This document shows, in pieces, positions 1 to 11,640 of a DNA stretch of 64,000 bases. The notes beneath the pieces were generated by a model, which did no database searches, was not told the origin of the DNA, and saw nothing but the letters and a program-made list of their open reading frames with translations. The position numbers were made by a program, and so were the translations under genes. Origin of the DNA: Gyromitra esculenta (lineage: Eukaryota; Ascomycota; Pezizomycetes; Pezizales; Discinaceae); the NCBI GenBank assembly GCA_038503075.1, contig JBCAML010000005.1, positions 124,001 to 188,000 of the forward strand, read 5' to 3'. Within the stretch, counting starts at the first letter, position 1; each line of letters opens with the position of its first letter.

Positions 1-92
1 GATTCAATTTCATTGTTGTCCACTTCCTGCATCCCACCCATACAGAAGATAATTTAACCCAGCTTTACACTAGTCCTATAGAGAATAAAAAG

Positions 93-479
93 TCATAGAC
101 AACGATCCTCCCGTATCTGACACTCATTCATATATGAAGACTCAGACTCGCTATCCGAAACCACGCAGAAAGCATCCTCCTCGTCCCAAAAGCTCTGCGG
201 ATCCGAAACCTGAACACTATCCCTCAGATCCTTGAATAACTCAGACTCTGGTGTTTGTTGTGATTCTTGAACCACCCCGGAAAATCCTAGTCGTCGCCGG
301 GATTTAACAATAAAACTAACAAGACTCGGATTTGGGAATAGGGTGAGAACGCAAAACATGATAGTTCGAAACTCTCTCGTCAGATCTCCCATTAATATGA
401 GACTCTTCTCTCCCGCCGCCTCGAATCCTAGTCCGATTGGGAGGTCTTCATTGACTGGATTGCAGGGGGAGCCTGTCAT
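93..479 (-). CDS. Hypothetical 128-aa reading frame, possibly not a gene
   Basis: A single open frame without a recognised domain. It has one hydrophobic stretch near residues 40-58 and a Ser/Asp/Glu-rich C-terminal third. It could be a small lineage-specific protein or the terminal exon of a larger gene. No intron, promoter or homology evidence was found. I list it because it is the only sizeable frame left of FOL1, and chance cannot be excluded. Confidence 0.22.
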   Translation of the reverse strand: MTGSPCNPVNEDLPIGLGFEAAGEKSLILMGDLTREFRTIMFCVLTLFPNPSLVSFIVKSRRRLGFSGVVQESQQTPESELFKDLRDSVQVSDPQSFWDEEDAFCVVSDSESESSYMNECQIREDRCL

Positions 480-1164
480 CTTTTCTATTGTTGGTTTATT
501 TTAGAACTAGGAGATTTGAAGGCTGTAAATAAGGTATGAGTAGTCACAGGTGGTGGGTTAAATTTTGTATTGGAAAATACGAGGTTTATATAGATATCTG
601 ATCATGAGATTTTCAAGTGGGCAAATCACTAATTAGAAGATGTTAACATGAAATTTTGTAGCGTTTTCAAGCGCAGAGATACACTTCAATATCTTACAAA
701 ATTGCCGCCACCTACTGCTGCATGTTTTTCAGCACATTTGCAATAAACCCGCGCCTTTCCTGCACACAGAATTCGACGAATTCGTAGTTGGGTGTAGGCA
801 TTACATCTATCAACAATAAAATTAAACTAGAACAAGTTTATAAGTCGAGGCATGTGGATTCCCGCAAGCGACGGTCATAGTCAAGTCCACAAATCACAAG
901 GCACCACCGCCCTTTCTGAAAATCATAAAAAATAATCTGATCTCGGGTATTAAACAAGCCTCAAACCGTTTTACCTACAAGTACCCCCTTTCGTTACCCA
1001 GGACTATCGTTAGCACAAAGCATCTCTTAAAATCCATTTCTATCAATTCATCTAAAAGCACTCATAGCTCATACAACGAATCTCGCCCATTTTTGCACCC
1101 AAAGTCTCCCAGTCTCCCAGTCTCCCAAGCCCTCTCTTCTACTCTCCATCACTCATCCATCCAC
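480..1164. other. Intergenic stretch without recognisable gene
   Basis: AT-rich DNA between the hypothetical frame and the 3' end of FOL1. It probably includes the FOL1 3' UTR and terminator at its right edge. I see no RNA gene or mobile-element signature. Confidence 0.5.
1103..1126. repeat. Three exact tandem copies of AGTCTCCC
   Basis: An 8-bp unit is repeated three times in a pyrimidine-rich stretch just beyond the FOL1 stop codon. It is a simple microsatellite-like repeat with no evident function. Confidence 0.8.
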
Positions 1165-3678
1165 CTACCTCCAGATAGCAACCGCCATATCGACAACCTT
1201 CCTCATCTCCTCTACATCATGTACCCTAACAATATCCGCGCCCCCTCCCACACAAGCAGCAACTGCGCCCGCAGTACCCCACTGTCGATCACCGGCTCGC
1301 TGCACTCCCGTTATGGTACCCACGAATCTCTTCCGACTAGGCCCTAATAACCACGGCATTCCCTTTAACCCCTTCCCTACACCGCCTTGCTCCGTCAGTT
1401 CTCCAAGCCTCCTGATAATCTCTAGATTTCCTGCCATGTCTTTTGCGAAACCTAGTCCTGGATCTAAGACGATATTCCACCGACGTACTCCAGCCTTCTG
1501 TGCTGCCGCGACGCGCTCTTCAAGCTCGTGTGCTACGGTCGGTACTACACCAGCGGGATACTCCGTCAGGGTTGTCATTGTAGCCGAAGTGCCGCGTGTA
1601 TGCATTAAGCACACGGGCACGTCCAGTTCTGCCACTGTGCTCAGCATTTCGTCATCTAGTGTGCCCGCAGATATATCGTTAATGAGATCAGCGCCAGCTT
1701 CGATAGCCGCGCGGGCCACGCTAGCGCGGTAAGTATCAATTGAGATAGGGATGGTGAGGCCAGCTTCACGTATTGCGCAGATTGCTGGGATTACGCGTGC
1801 GGTTTCTTCGTCAGCAGAGACTTGGGGTGCATGTGGTCGGGTAGATTGGCCGCCGATGTCAATGATATGGGCACCTTTGGAGATGAAGTTGCGAACTGTG
1901 GCAACCGTGCTGGAGTGATCGGATGTCGAATGGAGACCGCCATCAGAGAAGGAATCGGGAGTAAGATTGAGAACTGCCATGATAAGGGTGGGGCGATGAG
2001 GATTAGATGGGTCAAGGGGTGGTAGGTGGGGGGAGAGATGGACGAATGTGCGGAGAGGAGGAGTTGTGGGAGGGGGTGGAGGAAGGGCAGCGAGGTGGTG
2101 GGTAAATGCAGTGGAAGTGAGAGGGTGTGCGCGATTGGGAGCAATGCTAGATAGTGTGAGCTAGTTTCTAAACTTAGGAAAACGATGGGATTCGTACTCG
2201 CAAAGAGGTCGCAATACAAACTCACGCTCGAGCATGCTTGCATGCGGAATTGTCAAGTTCTCGGTTTGAAGCACCAGGTCATCGTACAACAGAATATCCA
2301 GATCGATTGATCTAGGTCCCTTCTCCACCGTCTTTGTCCTTCCCAAGGTGCTTTCAATAACCTTAAGCTCCTTCAATAGATTCTCCGGTGAAAGTGTCGT
2401 TTCTACCTATTCCACCATCAGTCACAAGTGCTGAAAGTCGAGACAAAATTGGTTACTACCTGGCAAACCCCGTTTAAGAACGTTGGCTGATCCAAAACGT
2501 ACATCGGTGCGCTCTGGTATAAGCTGCTGGTTCTCTTAACTTTAATTCCCCGTTTCTCCAGCTCTTTCACTGCATCCTTTACCTCCCTAAAGCGATCCCC
2601 TACGTTACTTCCCAACGCAATGAACACGTCATGTTTTCCCTTCCCAACTGTTCTAAACTCTTCTAGATTGAAGAAAGATCTTTCTCGGGTTATTTCCACT
2701 CCAGGACACTCAGCAAATGTCAATGCACTAGGCTTCTCCGCCTGCACGGTAATTTTTGAGATCCCGCAATGAACACAAGCCTCTCGTGCAATGGCGGTAA
2801 CGAATGCCTCAACAGTCTTATAATCGCTCGCCTCAACGTGCTCCGTGACATGCTGAGCAATAGCACGGAAATCGTAGCTGGCGTCGAACGCACTTTTCTC
2901 CTTCCCTCCATCTCCATCCACGCCCCCAAACTCCAGAACAGCCTGCCTATTCTCCTTGTGCATCGTCAAATTAATCACGACACTTTGCTTTTCCTCCCTC
3001 TCCCAGGGGTTTACTCCAATGATAGTAACCAATCTCAAGTTCTTCACAAACACTCTGTCTTCCCCCTCAGCAACCACTTTCCCATCCTTCTCCTTCCTCC
3101 TCGTAATCGCAATTCCTGCTGCATCTGCCCTTAGCAGTGCACGTGGCTTTTCAACAACCACCTTAACCCATCCTCCGTTTAGGGTTGGGCTCAAAGCTAG
3201 CCGTGAGACCCTCTCAGCAAGATGTTCGAGTGATGAGAATGTCGAATTCTCAACGAGTGCAGAAACAGCTTTAGCGACTGTGCCATAGTTGATTGAATAC
3301 GGGAGATGATCAGTGGAGCCAGCGAGTGCAACAGAGGTTTTGAGCCAGAGAGAGAGAAGAATTGGCTGCGGACGAGCACGACGCCATGAATCAACACCAG
3401 TGATTGCTTTGCTGACGTATTCAGCTTTTTGAGCACGTTGTCAGGGGAATGGGGGATGATTACAGGTTCAATGAGCGGAGGAAAATCAAGTCATTCCCAT
3501 CCTCAGAAGACGGAGCTTCGCGCATGGTGAAATTGGAGCGTCGCTGTTGCTGCTCGAGGTATCGAAGAGAGGTAAACTGGGGAGCCAGTCGAGTTGGTGG
3601 GTGAGGGCAGAGTAGAGTAAGACGATGGGACGAGAAGGAGAGAACGGGCCTCAAGCAGCGACGCACATGAAGCAGCAT
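1165..3678 (-). CDS. FOL1: Trifunctional folate synthesis protein: dihydroneopterin aldolase / HPPK / dihydropteroate synthase
   Basis: Catalyses three consecutive steps of folate synthesis, from dihydroneopterin to dihydropteroate. The proposed exons are 3464-3678, 2460-3411, 2198-2406 and 1165-2146, separated by introns of 52, 53 and 51 nt with GT-AG ends. The sum is 2358 nt, or 785 aa. In order it has two tandem aldolase-type domains (the first reads ...TGVDSWRRARPQP, the second ends with EKPSALTFAECPGVEI) and HPPK with FIALGSNVGDR and GPRSIDLDILLYDD. The DHPS part carries LNLTPDSFSDGG, IDIGGQSTRP, LDPGLGFAKD, GPSRKRF and RVHDVEEM. The first ATG (3678) gives a basic, Arg/Ser-rich leader that looks like a mitochondrial presequence. 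An in-frame ATG at 3525 would give 734 aa. The family is mitochondrial in yeast. All signature motifs are present, so it should be active. Splice sites are predicted by eye. Confidence 0.95.
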
Positions 3679-4748
3679 GAAGGAGGGGTTGGCGGCCGAT
3701 CCTTGGTTCTTTTTTTTCGATTTCCAAACATCTCATCGCTGTGGTGGGGGGATCTCTAGAGCATCTGATTAGATGGCGGGGTACATGTGGGAAGCGAGAT
3801 TAGATACCGATAACAGTAGCCCTAACCTTAAACTCGCCTGGGCTTAGACACTCAGCCAACCTCAATACAGCACCCCCAGCCAGCAGCATACATGTACCTA
3901 AACATTCTCGTTTTTCAGCTGAACCTTCCCATCTACTTACCTATTTATCTACAAATTTCGGTTTCAAAGATTAAACGTTAATGTATGCTTTGAAATAGCT
4001 GTTTTCGATTAGGCCAGACACCTCCATAAAGACCAATTAGCTTCTTTCACTTCAAGGTAGCGTGCAATAGGGTCCATTCACGCGTATTCTTACGTCAGCG
4101 AAACTGAGATTGTGCAAAATCTCATAAGTATCTTTTCCATTGTCCTATCCTTTATCCACTATTTCTCTACTGTTATTTTGGGTAGCGACGTCTCTAACTC
4201 AGATAGAAAAAGTAAATTTTATCTTATTCTCCAGTCATATCCAGAAAAAATAATTTTACTCGCCTCCCATCTGCGCGCAAACTGATACCATCCCATTCGT
4301 ATTCGGCTGGGTAAACTGCTAAGTATCACACTTCCATCCCTAAATAATATCATATCTTCTAAAAATTCTAGTTATCAGCTTCACAAGGAGTTATTCAAAT
4401 AGCTGAAGATATCTTTCTACTCGCCCGCAGAGAAACTTCCGTTGAATATGCGCCTTCCAATCGATTCTCAAAGGCAATCGAATCCAAGAGCAACTGGATA
4501 TTCATCTGCTCGCTATGAGGTCCTAACAGATGGCCAACTGTTATAACCAGAAAGAGACTTAATTGACAGGAAACGACGGCTTGCTTTGTTCAGCATTACT
4601 CCTTCGTGACTTTGAGAGTATTGACTAATACATGAAGGTGGCACTAGAGAATCCCCTCAAGTTGCTAAGAACGATATTCAAGAGCATCGCTATCAGATCC
4701 AAAATTTCAAACCAGTTATTTATCCATAAAAAGCACACCAAAGAGACA

Positions 4749-4882
4749 GGCGATAAAGAGGTATTTTTTTTTGTTAAATCATTGTTTCATTGTTTTTAAA
4801 GGTACAAGAATGCCACATGCAACCGAAGTTATAGCGTGAACAAAACATCAGCGTGAACAAAACCTCGGCGATAAAGAGGTAT
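4749..4882 (-). mobile_element. 5'-truncated LINE copy, about 102 bp, with 16-bp target duplication
   Basis: The insert (4765-4866) is flanked by the direct repeat GGCGATAAAGAGGTAT (4749-4764 and 4867-4882). Read on the minus strand it ends in a poly(A) tract, seen as a T-run from 4765. The same sequence forms the 3' terminus of the LINE ending at 12281. A partial tandem duplication of GCGTGAACAAAAC lies at its 5' end. TSD plus poly(A) plus match to a LINE 3' end indicates target-primed reverse transcription stopping early. Confidence 0.82.
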
Positions 4883-5083
4883 ATTACGCCGATATATATA
4901 AGTCTCTATCTTCTATGACTTCATTTTTAATAAGTTGATATTCAGGAGTCTTTAACAAAAAAATTACATCGTTATATATCGGTCATTCACGAAAATATTA
5001 ACCACTGAGCATGATAGGATATTCGAATAATTTCAAATGTCGACATTAATCGTTATTGAAGATAGTATCTTTTTCCGGTTAAT

Positions 5084-5212
5084 ACATTTCGCACTCTGTT
5101 ATAGGGTTTTGTTCACGCTATAACTTCGGTTGCATGTGGCATTCTTGTACCAAATTTTAAAACAATGAAACAATGATTTAACAAAAAAAAAAAAAACATT
5201 TCGCACTCTGTT
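5084..5212 (+). mobile_element. 5'-truncated LINE copy, about 95 bp, with 17-bp target duplication
   Basis: The insert 5101-5195 is flanked by ACATTTCGCACTCTGTT at 5084-5100 and 5196-5212. It ends in a poly(A) run of about 14. It is the inverted counterpart of the copy at 4765-4866 and matches the LINE 3' end near 12281-12375, including the TAGGGTTTTGTTCACGC start that the other short copy lacks. The two inverted copies sit about 235 bp apart and could form a hairpin in RNA. Confidence 0.85.
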
Positions 5213-6267
5213 CGTGTTCATAGCACATCGAGGTGCTTTGTCGTTCAAGCTAAGAACGATAATTAGACCAGAGGCATTTCTAAATAGGCCACTCCTTTGA
5301 CAGAATCCCTTGCTTCCTCGCTTGAGCTTTACTAATACTTTTTCCCTACCCAGATTCAACTAATATCGACCTGCTCATCCTATGCTAGGTTATTGAAAAG
5401 TGTCCACTTCTGGGACGTATCCATGTTGGAGGGGGATCTACTACGATTACGGAGTGAATTTCGCTGATAGAAAGGGCTACACGCAGATTTGACGTTGTGA
5501 TAATTCTCTCGTTCCACATCCATATTCAGTAGCCTATGTATACCGTATTTTTAAACCTAGCGGATCCTCTATCGTTTCAAGGGTATACCTTTCGTGGAAT
5601 GGAGATAACCCAGACAAACGCTGTCTATACAACGCCAAAATTATCAATACACGAATCTGCTCTATTGCCCCGCTGTTTGTTTTGAGAAGATAAAGAGAGA
5701 AAGGTGTGAAGATTAGAGTTATGAAACCTCAGTGTCTCAGCTGTGTTCAGTCAGCCAGTACATGTACAGCCACGTTCGCAAAATCCTTGCACCCTACTAA
5801 TCGTTGATAATAAACTAAATAGCTACGTATCGAACTGGAAAACAGTAATTCAAAAGGGTGGGAAACTATGGAGATCCTCAGATGCTGAATAACCTCTAAT
5901 TACTTCACATAACTATCTTCTACAAAAATTATAGCCTCAATCCGTCGGCAGTCGTGTTTAATAGAGACGGGGGATGCCAAGACTTTTCGAACGAGACTGT
6001 ACATGAGTTAATATAGCTAAGATTAATGCTAAATAATATTAAGTATACGTAGTACATATAGTAGGAGAGAGAAAGAAGGAAAGAAAGCTGTAATTTATAG
6101 CAAATCTCAGTCGTCATCACTAGATATCACTTACTTCCCTTACTTTCTCCGCTTCTTCGGTGCTACCCTGAGCACCACGTTTCAGAATCCGTGTAGAACA
6201 AAGTATCAATCTCTCCATGGAAATACTCACACTCTTTACCCCGGACTATTAACATATCTTACCTCAA

Positions 6268-6940
6268 TCAGCCGCGAAATATCTTCATCTACACCCACAA
6301 AACACATGTCAATAAGGCTAAAAACAACTCCAGTAATAACAAACGACGAGAAAGAGTGAGCAAACCCTATCGAGGATAACGGCCCTACAGATAGGACACT
6401 GAATTTTATTGCGTCCCGGAGCATTCGCTGCCTTTATACCCATTTCATTACAACAGAACTGTCGATTTTAGTAGATGCCAAACTCAAATCTAGCATCAAA
6501 AGAGGTCATACCGTACAAAGCACCAAATGGCTACATGGTACAAAAACTGTATCTGCAACCTGATTATAGCAGATGATGCACCCAGCATCCACCTTCAAGT
6601 TCTCTAATTCCAGCTCCAGTATATCCATTTCGCCATTTCTTCGCGCAGCCTGCACCCCAAATACCTTCTGGATCTCCAAAACACACCGTAGCGCATTATC
6701 GAATATCTGCTTATTCGCACAATCGAATTCACCATCATCGTTTAGCTCTGCCCCGCTTAGAATTCCAAGGAATTTAGAAGCCTCCGCGGCAGCTCTGCCA
6801 ACGTTGGTAGTCGGTTGTGGTTTTCCGATGACAGTCATGGACTTGAAGCTAGGAACCGCTCGAGTGACGGATCTTTGTGATGTTGCTTGGAGAACACTTG
6901 CGGAACTTCGTGAACCTCGGAATCCTGGAAATTCTGGCAT
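6268..6940 (-). CDS. Small C3HC4 RING-finger protein, putative E3 ubiquitin ligase
   Basis: Three predicted exons (6512-6940, 6366-6458, 6268-6288) with introns of 53 and 77 nt, all in phase 0. They total 543 nt, or 180 aa. The N-terminal half is Ser/Arg-rich and low in hydrophobics, followed by a probably helical segment (residues ~85-120). The RING starts with CIICYNQVADTVFVPCSH, continues across intron 1 with LCTFCC and finishes with QCPICRAVI. It then ends in MKIFRG, a tail typical of C-terminal RING domains. Known RING domains of this order recruit E2 ubiquitin-conjugating enzymes; the substrate here is unknown. Last-exon splicing is inferred from the tail motif. An additional upstream exon cannot be ruled out. 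Confidence 0.75.
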
Positions 6941-8111
6941 TTAAACCGTTAGATGTAGATTCTCAACCGGACCCTATTCGTTTAACATTCACTCTCTGAC
7001 CCGGACGCCCACCGAGCGAACATAGGAGAACACTACCTCGACAAAATGTACAATATCTGATGGCCGTCAATATCAAAAAGCCTCACCACCGTGGAGATCA
7101 ATCCTTACCTCCAAGACGGCAAGAGACAAGCACAACAAACACTTGATGTACCGCAACACCGCGAAGGGATTTTATGATCGCACATTTCGGAGGATCTAAG
7201 CGGAGGCGAGATGAGGAGGCTAGTGGCAAGAAATAATTACTGAGATGGATTTAGACTGCTGGCCTTATAGTGTGGTGGGTTGCCTGATAGTCTAGATCTG
7301 TGTAACAGAATTCGAAGGATACATGTATTTGGTGATGCGAGGTATTTTAGACGCTCGGATCCTATACTATCGAAAAGTAGATTTTATGGTCATAAAATGT
7401 CTCGCGAAATGGGATTAGTGAAGAGTTGAAGTATGCATCCTCAGTTGGCGTCTTGGTTATCATTGCCCTCACTACACGGTGCGACCGCGCGACATATATT
7501 AAGTTCAAATATTAGGCTCAATAGCGACGGACCCGCAACTACAACTGCAAAGGCCTCACCATATTAGAAAATTATATCGAAATTTGTCGTTATAATTAGT
7601 TACTAAGCTAAAGACATAGCTACTTATTGTAGTAAATTGAAGAAAGAACTAACGTCTGGCTAGCCGTACTGTAAGCTATAACATTGCTACCCTTGCCAGG
7701 GGAATTTTCGGTGCAAAGCATTCATTTTCATTACGATGGCCCAGAGCTTTAGACCGCATAAAATGAAACTGCTACTGATACTAGTAGTTAAATCTAAACA
7801 CTTTCTAGGTGCTACAAATTCTCCATTGGTGTGAGACACCTTAACGACAAGATCTAGAAGATCTAGAACGCTGTTCTACGGAAAAGAATCGCTACTCTAG
7901 CGTTAGCTTGGCGTTTTAGGATGTTCTCTGCTTTCTCAGGCAAGAACCCTTCGATCTGTGTTGGAATTCAACTAATCTGAACGAATCCAGTCTAGCAGCA
8001 GATTTACCGAGTATGGTCTAGCATAGCCAAGCGATCAAATCGATCAGATAAGCAAGCCGCTATCTCCTATCGTCATTTGCGTTTTGACTAGTGTTGCGAT
8101 TTCAAACACAA
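6941..8111. other. Divergent intergenic region between RING gene and IND1
   Basis: It holds the promoters of two divergently transcribed genes. I see no additional gene, RNA gene or mobile element. The sequence from about 7550 to 7800 is AT-rich and unremarkable. Confidence 0.55.
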
Positions 8112-9324
8112 ATGTCGACACGCCGGCTATTTTCAACCTTCAGAGTGCTGCATCATGAGAATCCATTGGTAATTATGGGAAGCCATCTCAATTGCAGATT
8201 CAAAAGCTAATATCTGCCTAGGGTCTCCCAAAGTCTGGTTCGCCGCCACAGTTCCCGCGGATGCAGAGGGGACTACCTACGAAACGGCATATTAAGAATG
8301 TGGAAAAAGTGATTGCTGTCTCATCAGCGAAGGGCGGGGTTGGGAAATCTACAATTGCAGGTATGTACAGGACTTACGAGGGCATCTTAACACAGTGAGA
8401 TAAACTCATCTGTGTGGATAGTCAATCTCGCGTTAGCACTCGCACGACAAGGCAAGAGGACTGGAATCCTCGATACAGATATCTTCGGTCCCTCCATACC
8501 CAGGCTTTTGAATCTATCTGGCGAGCCTCGTCTCTCTGAAAGTACACAATTCACTCCTACCATCAACGCCGGAACGAATGACGGATGTTAAGATTATTTT
8601 GGGGGGGTAGACAACCAGTTAATTCCGATGTCGAACTACGGCATCAAGTCCATGTCGATGGGGTATTTGGTGGGCGAAGAGGCGCCTGTCGTTTGGCGAG
8701 GTTTGATGGTCATGAAGGCTTTGCAGCAGCTTCTTCATGAAGTTGAGTGGGGTGGTTTGGATGTATTGGTTTTGGATTTGCCACCAGGTACAGGCGATAC
8801 GCAGCTTACGGTTACGCAGCAGGTTGTTCTTGATGGTCAGTGCAATCATGATATCCAAATTGGGTGTTGATAGAACTAACAGGGATTAGGGGCGGTCATT
8901 ATATCTACACCGCAAGATATAGCACTGATAGACGCCGTCAAAGGCATCAACATGTTCAAGAAAGTCGATGTTCCAGTGAGTCAACCGATCGCCCTTCAGG
9001 CATCAAAGTGAGAGGGGAGGGAAGGAGGTCTCTCAACTTGAGCTAATCGTGTGCCGGTAAACTTAGCTTCTAGGGATGGTGCAAAATATGAGCGTGTTCA
9101 CATGCCCTAACTGCAGCCATTCAACACATATATTCGGAGCCGCCGGAGTCGCTAGAGAATGCGAGAAACATGGGATCGAGCTCCTGGGTGATGTCCCTCT
9201 TCACGCCTCTATATGCCAAGATTCGGATCGAGGGAAACCCACGGTTGTTGCTGACCCGGATGGGGTCTACGCTGCGGCTTTCGCCTCAATCGCTGCAAAG
9301 GTGAACAGCAAGTTATTCGCATAA
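8112..9324 (+). CDS. IND1: Mitochondrial Mrp/Nbp35-type P-loop protein, Fe-S assembly factor for complex I
   Basis: Six predicted exons: 8112-8168, 8222-8360, 8422-8541, 8611-8835, 8890-8975 and 9067-9324. They sum to 885 nt (294 aa) with introns of 53-91 nt. The basic N-terminus [19 protein letters not shown] looks like a mitochondrial presequence. Exon 2 encodes the deviant Walker A motif AKGGVGKST. Next come LDTDIFGPS, the switch-like region [14 protein letters not shown] and [15 protein letters not shown]. The CxxC motif FTCPNCSH near residue 220 is the site that binds a bridging Fe-S cluster in this family. Known role: delivery of Fe-S clusters to respiratory complex I. The 5' end of the final exon was set at 9067 because it restores [10 protein letters not shown]. 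Length and motif order match the family, and no lesion is seen. Confidence 0.93.
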
Positions 9325-10828
9325 ACATGTTAAATAGTGGTTACGGCGGCGCATACGTGAATTTCTAAATTATAACTGGATAAGCGCCCTAGCTAAATCT
9401 ACATGTAGTTCATTCTCTGGTTTGCTTTCCTCTGTATACTTCAGAGCCAAGGGAGCAAGTCCCCATTGTGTTGGAAACACAATTTGACACAAGCTTTGCC
9501 GCCTGGCAGTTTAGTTTTTCTCTGAATAAGCACGGGTAACATCTAAGTACATGCATCTTTTAAATTTTATTCTCAAATTTTATGCTATGTTTCAAGGATT
9601 TCCTGCCTTGAGCTAGCACAAAGATCAAATCTAATTTTATGCAAAATAAATCCAATTTGAGGTTAGCGTAATATACCATTCAATGATTCTGTAGCAACTG
9701 GTGGCAGGATAAATATTAATAATTCCCATAATTCCCATCAAATACCCTGCTGAGCAGCACCCACTAACAGCAACAATTCATCTTCACACATTTTTTCCAA
9801 GCTACAAGTCCGTCCGTCAATTCCACCATAGCTATAGTCGGGGTATATATTCAACAGCTCATAACAAGCAACACCGAATTCCTTCACCAAAAATATTAAA
9901 TTTTGAGATGGGCATGAATCGATTCCGATCAAGAGGAAATTGCAACTGCTCGCACCCAGCTATACTATTCGTTATTTTGTTTACCTACAACGCTGACTAC
10001 TCTAACATGATTCAGATGCAGAATATCTGATACAGAAATACAGCGGCATTTATACAAGTTTCAATTCAGATCTGCGAGACGACGACGCGATCATTCACAG
10101 CCAAGGATATACGTAAATCTAAATTCAACAGACAGGAATTCAGTACTCAGCATGCGCACAGAAATTTGACAATGATAATATTCGTAACTAATAATTACTA
10201 TCCTGAACACTCAAGAATTGTCGTACGAAATAACTGCTAACCCGAAAATTTCTAGAACCACAAACGCTGCTGCTAGTTAATAAACGTCGGGGTACATTGA
10301 ATCCAGCCAGTAATCTAATATTGGTCGAAATCTCGTTCTATCTTTGCTCCTAGTATAGTACATTTGTATTCTGCTATTTAAGGGGCAAATTATTACCGCT
10401 GTTCCAGTGCATTTCCGCCCTCACCTCTAAGAGGGAAAACATTCAAACTAATTCCTAGGTATGAGATCCACAGTCTACCTTACTCCCGATATTTCATGAA
10501 ATATCGATTAAAAGACAGTCTAGCGTTAAGAACGCGATCTCATTCAATGCAACAGAACTATAATAACTATCGCTGTATCTACCATTGGTATACGTATCTT
10601 ACGACCAAGACCACAAAGCGCCCCAGGTATTAAATTCAAAAGCTGGTAAAATAACTAGAGGATGTTAAGACTAACTTCACGGAGTTTTACCTTGCTTCGC
10701 GGATTATACGAGTATTCCTCCTTACTTGGCTCACCGTGACTGACTAACTATAGAGTTACTAAAACTCGCGGTGCGGCATACTATCGCATTCAGCAAACGG
10801 ATTCACGTGTCCCAGTTGGATCATGGGT

Positions 10829-10917
10829 GTTATTCAAGACTAAGGTTAGCTGGTGGGAGTTATATAAGATCTTAATTAGCTACCAGGTTTTATTCGGGAT
10901 CATGCTTGGATATTTGA
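10829..10917. repeat. Three degenerate ~30-bp tandem units
   Basis: Three adjoining segments begin GTTATTCAAGACTAAGG, GTTATATAAGATCTTAA and TTTATTCGGGATCATGC, keeping phase at about 30 bp. Identity is low, so this is a weak, aged repeat or coincidence. Confidence 0.4.
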
Positions 10918-11205
10918 TATACTCAGCAAGCAGATTTACGCATATAATGTGATTGGGAGAACTCACTTGCGAGCCATTCAGCGAATCGACTCAAGTTTAT
11001 AGTCACCGGCGAGAAAGCCCGCAACATATTTAACAGACGCACGATTGCGAGCTTTTATCAAATTCATTGACTATTACAAAGATAGTTAAGGGCGACTAGG
11101 CCTCGCTACCGGAACTCGAGGCCACCCATTGCCCTACGTATCATCCTTCCTTCTAAATTGCCTTTGTGTCAACATGTTAAATGGACATTAATCCAGGTTT
11201 AAACA

Positions 11206-11640
11206 ACGATTCAAGAGCCACCACCGTCAGTACTCCAAGCGTTATTCACTCGCTGTTCAAATCCGACTCTGAGAAGATAGGATCCCATTCCACAGATATT
11301 CAAAAGGGATAGAGCGTCGTCCAATCTTATTCGTTAATATGGCCTTTAAAACACCACGGTTATTAAATATATAACGATTAAAAGGCGTGAACGTCAACCA
11401 ACAGTCCACCGACTTATTTATCGATGCAAGACCTTCAAAACATCACGGTCACTATTCAATGATTCAAAGCGAGAGAGCATCGTCTAATGGCTCTCTATTT
11501 TATTCACCGGCAGGACCTTCGAACAACATTGGTTATTACAAAACGATTTAAAAAGAGATAGCGTCCTTCGAATGCCCCATCCCATTAGCTTAAAAAATCT
11601 TAAAGACGTTATGGTCACGGACTAGATCTTTCAAGACGAT
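11206..11640. repeat. Degenerate ~85-bp tandem repeat, about five units
   Basis: A CGATTnAAA-like word recurs near 11208, 11295, 11375, 11460, 11544 and 11637. It is followed by a GAGCGTCGTC-like word and then by RACCTTnRAAACA-nCACGGTTAT-like words in the same order. Units are diverged by substitutions and small indels. No coding potential is seen. It resembles an old minisatellite. Confidence 0.55.

Larger units (their letters stand above)
3679..6267. other. Gene-poor AT-rich spacer
   Basis: Nearly 2.6 kb between FOL1 and the RING gene with no supported gene. The left edge should contain the FOL1 promoter. The only structures I can name are two short LINE 3'-end insertions (4765-4866 and 5101-5195). 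The remainder looks like decayed sequence with short open frames expected by chance. Confidence 0.6.

Noticed and set aside
1093..1732. Plus-strand frames across the FOL1 region
   Set aside because: They are antisense shadows of the dihydropteroate synthase exon with no domain of their own.
4765..5195. Independent SINE family or foldback MITE
   Set aside because: The match to the LINE 3' terminus at 12281, with the same poly(A) end and orientation, is the simpler explanation. MITE terminal inverted repeats are absent, and the TSDs are too long for a DNA transposon.
9738..9932. 64-aa minus-strand frame in the spacer
   Set aside because: Short, no domain, in AT-rich DNA; indistinguishable from chance.
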